Positions 5,198 to 7,087 of a stretch of DNA of 7,087 nt are shown here, piece by piece. A model generated the notes under the pieces. The model had not been told where the DNA came from. It was given only the letters and a program-made list of their open reading frames with translations, and made no database searches. The DNA is taken from assembly GCA_950071955.1 (NCBI GenBank), contig CATMOC010000188.1, positions 1-7,087 of the forward strand, read 5' to 3'. Both the position numbers and the translations under genes were made by a program. The DNA comes from an uncultured Mesorhizobium sp. GTDB lineage: Bacteria; Pseudomonadota; Alphaproteobacteria; Rhizobiales; Rhizobiaceae. Numbering within the stretch: the stretch's first letter is position 1; the number at the start of each line of letters is the position of its first letter.

Positions 5198-6349
5198 CTA
5201 CTCGTAGGTCGGAAGGTCGGCAGCCTTCAGCGCAGTGCGGCGTTCCTCGAGCCAGCGCTCGGTCTTCTCGCCTTCCGGCGCGTCCGCAACCTTTTCCCAG
5301 GCCTGCGTCAGGAGTTCCTGGCGTTTCACCAGCGCGTCGTTGTGAGCCTGCGCCTCGTCCGTCCAGAGACCCTTTTCCTTCCAGAACCGGATCGCGCCCT
5401 CGTGGTAGGGCACCACCCACTGGAAGTCCTGCCGGTCTTCCGACCAGCCGATCATGGCCGCTTCGATCTTGACGTAGTTGGCGAACTGCTCGTTGACGGC
5501 CTTGGTGAGGTTGTAGACGAGGTCGGGGTCCTGGTCTGGATAGGTCAGGAGAACCGGAAACGGAAAGCCTGCGCATTCCAGCGGGTTTTCCTTGGAGATG
5601 TTCGGCCCGAGCGTGGCTTTGCGCGGCGAGAACTGCGGCTTCACGGCCTGGAGACGCTTCCAGCCCTCTTCATTGGACGCCGGCAGGGGGAGCCATTTCA
5701 GGCCGGCGGGAGAAGCCGCCGCCTGCTGGGCGAGACCTCCGGTCGTGAGCGTCGTGATGGCGTCGACCTGATCGTTGATCAGTGCTTCCCACGACGCGCC
5801 GAAGCTCGCGACCTCGACCTTCTCGACGTCGTCCCAGCTCAGCCCGCCGAAGGAGAGGAAGCCGGCGACGTTGCTCTGGAGCGCGGGCGCTCCGACCACG
5901 AAGGCGATCCGCTTGCCCTTCACGTCGTCGATGGTCTCGATGCCCGCGTCACCCCTCAGGGCGAGCGTGAAGCAGTTGTCGGAATTCGATCCGACGAGCA
6001 TGCGCAGGGGTTGCGGTCCGATTTCCGGCGCCGAGAACGCTTCGGTGCCTTCGACCGCGTTGAAGGATTCCGAGCCGACCACGCCAAACTGCACGCGGCC
6101 CTGCTGGAGCGGGATGAGCCGGGCGACGTCCGACGTCGCCGGCAAGACGCGCAGCGACGTGCCGTAGGCGTTCCCGAGTGCCGTGCCGAGCGCCACGGCC
6201 TGGTTGTAGGACGCCGCACCGACGTCATAGGACGTCACGGCGAGTGTATCGGGCAGTTCGACGTCCTGTGCCTGGAGTGCCGTCGGCGCCGTCGTGGCGA
6301 ACAGCAGGAGGGCGGCAGCGCCGCCAAATCGTCTCGTCATGCTCAACAT
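5198..6349 (-). CDS. TAXI-family TRAP transporter substrate-binding protein
   Basis: A 383-residue periplasmic binding protein of the TAXI class, which works with a fused TRAP permease and is unrelated in sequence to DctP-type proteins. The N-terminus MLSMTRRFGGAAALLLF...ALQA is a signal peptide with cleavage likely before QDVELP. The mature part shows the class pattern: VTSYDVGAASYNQAVALGTAL, the LPATSDVARLIPLQQGRVQFGVV stretch, KGKRIAFVVGAPALQSN, and WVVPYHEGAIRFWKEKG near the C-terminus. The start at 6349 has GGAGG five bases upstream; a longer in-frame ATG at 6445 gives an arginine-rich non-signal extension and is rejected. At 383 residues it is longer than the usual 320-350. Two cysteines (in DNCFTL and LECAGF) could form a disulfide. 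No permease is in the window. It lies 116 bases after the aldehyde dehydrogenase gene on the same strand. Ligand unknown. Confidence 0.88.
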   Translation of the reverse strand: MLSMTRRFGGAAALLLFATTAPTALQAQDVELPDTLAVTSYDVGAASYNQAVALGTALGNAYGTSLRVLPATSDVARLIPLQQGRVQFGVVGSESFNAVEGTEAFSAPEIGPQPLRMLVGSNSDNCFTLALRGDAGIETIDDVKGKRIAFVVGAPALQSNVAGFLSFGGLSWDDVEKVEVASFGASWEALINDQVDAITTLTTGGLAQQAAASPAGLKWLPLPASNEEGWKRLQAVKPQFSPRKATLGPNISKENPLECAGFPFPVLLTYPDQDPDLVYNLTKAVNEQFANYVKIEAAMIGWSEDRQDFQWVVPYHEGAIRFWKEKGLWTDEAQAHNDALVKRQELLTQAWEKVADAPEGEKTERWLEERRTALKAADLPTYE

Positions 6350-6372
6350 GGTTTCCTCCGCGATTGATTCAT

Positions 6373-6393
6373 GGCGCCGCCTGAGGCGGGGCT
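6373..6393 (-). other. Small inverted repeat between the ALDH and TAXI genes
   Basis: CCGCC (6377-6381) and GGCGG (6385-6389) form a five-base stem with a three-base centre, extendable by two to three pairs past a G-G mismatch. It lies 25 to 45 bases upstream of the TAXI start in a 116-base gap where I find no convincing promoter. There is no T-run, so a terminator is not supported; it may be chance in GC-rich DNA. Confidence 0.25.
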
Positions 6394-6465
6394 GCGTCCT
6401 GACTACCGGGTGAACCTGCGTCGAACAAACCCGCTTGCCCGGCATTCCGTGCTGCGAAACGGTGC

Positions 6466-7087
6466 TCAGGCGGCTGGGTAGCCGAGGATGGCCTTCACCT
6501 CGAGATATTCCTCGAAGCCGAAGATGCCGAATTCGCGTCCGTTGCCGGACTGCTTGTAGCCGCCGAAGGGGAGGCTGCGGTCGAAACCGGCGCCGTTGAG
6601 GTAGACCCGGCCCGCGCGGATGCGGTTGGCCACCCTTCGCGCATGGTCGGGATCCTTCGACTGGACGAAGCCGGCCAGCCCGAACGGCGTCGCATTGGCG
6701 ATCTCGATCGCCCCGTCCTCGCTATCGTAGGTGATCATCGACAGCACCGGCCCGAATATTTCCTCGCGCGCGATCCTCATGTCGGGCGTCACGTCGGCGA
6801 AGACGGTCGGGCGGACATAGTAGCCGCGGTTGAATTCGCTGGGGCGTCCCGGCCCGCCGGCCACCAGCGTGGCGCCTTCCTCGATGCCCGACGCGATCAG
6901 CGCCTGCACCTTGTCGAACTGCGACTGGCTGACGAGCGGTCCCATGGTCGTTGCGGGATCCGTCGGATCGCCGAGCCGGATGGTGCCGATCGCACCGCGC
7001 GCGGCTTCCACCGCGGCGTCCCGCTGCGAGCGGTGAACGAGCATGCGCGTCGGGGACTGGCAGTTCTGCCCGCCATTGGTGTTGCAG
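6466..7087 (-). CDS. NAD(P)-dependent aldehyde dehydrogenase, partial (N-terminus off the right edge)
   Basis: The C-terminal 206 residues of an enzyme oxidising an aldehyde to a carboxylic acid. The visible part begins CNTNGGQNCQSPTR, whose second Cys (codon 7060-7062) is the catalytic nucleophile of the ALDH superfamily. It is followed by DPATTMGPLVS, the GYYVRPTVFADV segment, the strongly conserved EEIFGPVL, NATPFGLAGFVQS, and the C-terminal LPFGGYKQSGNGREFG and EEYLEVKAIL. An in-frame ATG at 7044 is internal, since the catalytic Cys lies upstream of it. About 270 residues, including the nucleotide-binding fold and general-base Glu, should lie beyond the right edge. Same strand and probably same transcript as the downstream TAXI gene. 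A partner for the aldehyde made by the aldolase is a reasonable guess, but the genes are in different transcription units. Confidence 0.95.
   Translation of the reverse strand, partial: CNTNGGQNCQSPTRMLVHRSQRDAAVEAARGAIGTIRLGDPTDPATTMGPLVSQSQFDKVQALIASGIEEGATLVAGGPGRPSEFNRGYYVRPTVFADVTPDMRIAREEIFGPVLSMITYDSEDGAIEIANATPFGLAGFVQSKDPDHARRVANRIRAGRVYLNGAGFDRSLPFGGYKQSGNGREFGIFGFEEYLEVKAILGYPAA

Noticed and set aside
4281..5576. A 431-codon open frame on the minus strand
   Set aside because: It runs antisense across the SDR gene and into the TAXI gene in a wrong frame, has Arg-rich low-information composition, and would contradict two well-supported genes.
5342..6367. A 341-codon open frame on the plus strand
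   Set aside because: It is antisense to the TAXI gene, rich in Arg, Gly and Val typical of GC-rich shadow frames, shows no family motif, and the opposite strand has a clear signal peptide, ribosome site and family pattern.
6350..6445. A 32-residue N-terminal extension of the TAXI protein from ATG 6445
   Set aside because: It is Arg-rich, would bury the signal peptide, and the ATG at 6349 has a good ribosome site.
6350..6465. A promoter for the TAXI gene in the gap after the ALDH gene
   Set aside because: A TTGTTC-like -35 exists, but no acceptable -10 lies 16-18 bases downstream; co-transcription with ALDH is simpler.
6466..7044. A complete 192-residue ALDH starting at the ATG at 7044
   Set aside because: The same frame continues upstream to the window edge and holds the catalytic GQNC motif, so the gene is simply cut by the edge and not truncated in the genome.

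Overview
The window is GC-rich and densely coded. Its gene content (TRAP-type substrate-binding proteins of two classes, an IclR regulator, an HpaI-type aldolase, an SDR and an ALDH) and its strong GC bias suggest an alphaproteobacterium, perhaps of the Rhizobiales or Rhodobacterales. That placement is an inference from style and content; there is no rRNA or other marker gene. No RNA genes, insertion sequences, CRISPR arrays or phage genes were seen.

Layout. A leftward (minus-strand) operon runs from about 3410 down past the left edge: HpcH/HpaI-type aldolase (2651-3409), a two-domain cupin (1740-2648), a DUF6282-like metal-dependent hydrolase (821-1729), and a DctP-type TRAP substrate-binding protein with a twin-arginine signal (1-772, C-terminus off the edge). 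Gaps are tiny or overlapping in the first three genes. A 48-base gap holding a hairpin precedes the binding protein. A rightward pair diverges from it: an IclR-family regulator (3533-4345) and, 13 bases later, a short-chain dehydrogenase (4359-5123). A second minus-strand unit enters from the right edge: an aldehyde dehydrogenase (6466-7087, N-terminus off the edge) followed by a TAXI-class TRAP substrate-binding protein (5198-6349). It converges on the SDR gene in a 74-base GC-rich gap with several inverted repeats.

The divergent control region (about 3421-3461) is the most information-rich non-coding stretch. It holds a perfect 19-base inverted repeat (7-base arms, 5-base spacer), and a degenerate second copy exactly 20 bases away. 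Putative -10 boxes for both directions share the same AT-rich core inside the second copy. This is what one expects of an IclR-family switch that controls both its own unit and the catabolic operon.

Taken together this looks like a locus for uptake and breakdown of an organic acid. A periplasmic protein captures the substrate, a metal-dependent hydrolase and a cupin act on it or an early intermediate, the aldolase cleaves a hydroxy-oxo-acid, and the SDR and ALDH handle alcohol, ketone or aldehyde steps. The substrate cannot be read from the sequence. The cupin plus DUF6282 plus aldolase core does not match any pathway I recognise and is the best candidate here for undescribed biochemistry.
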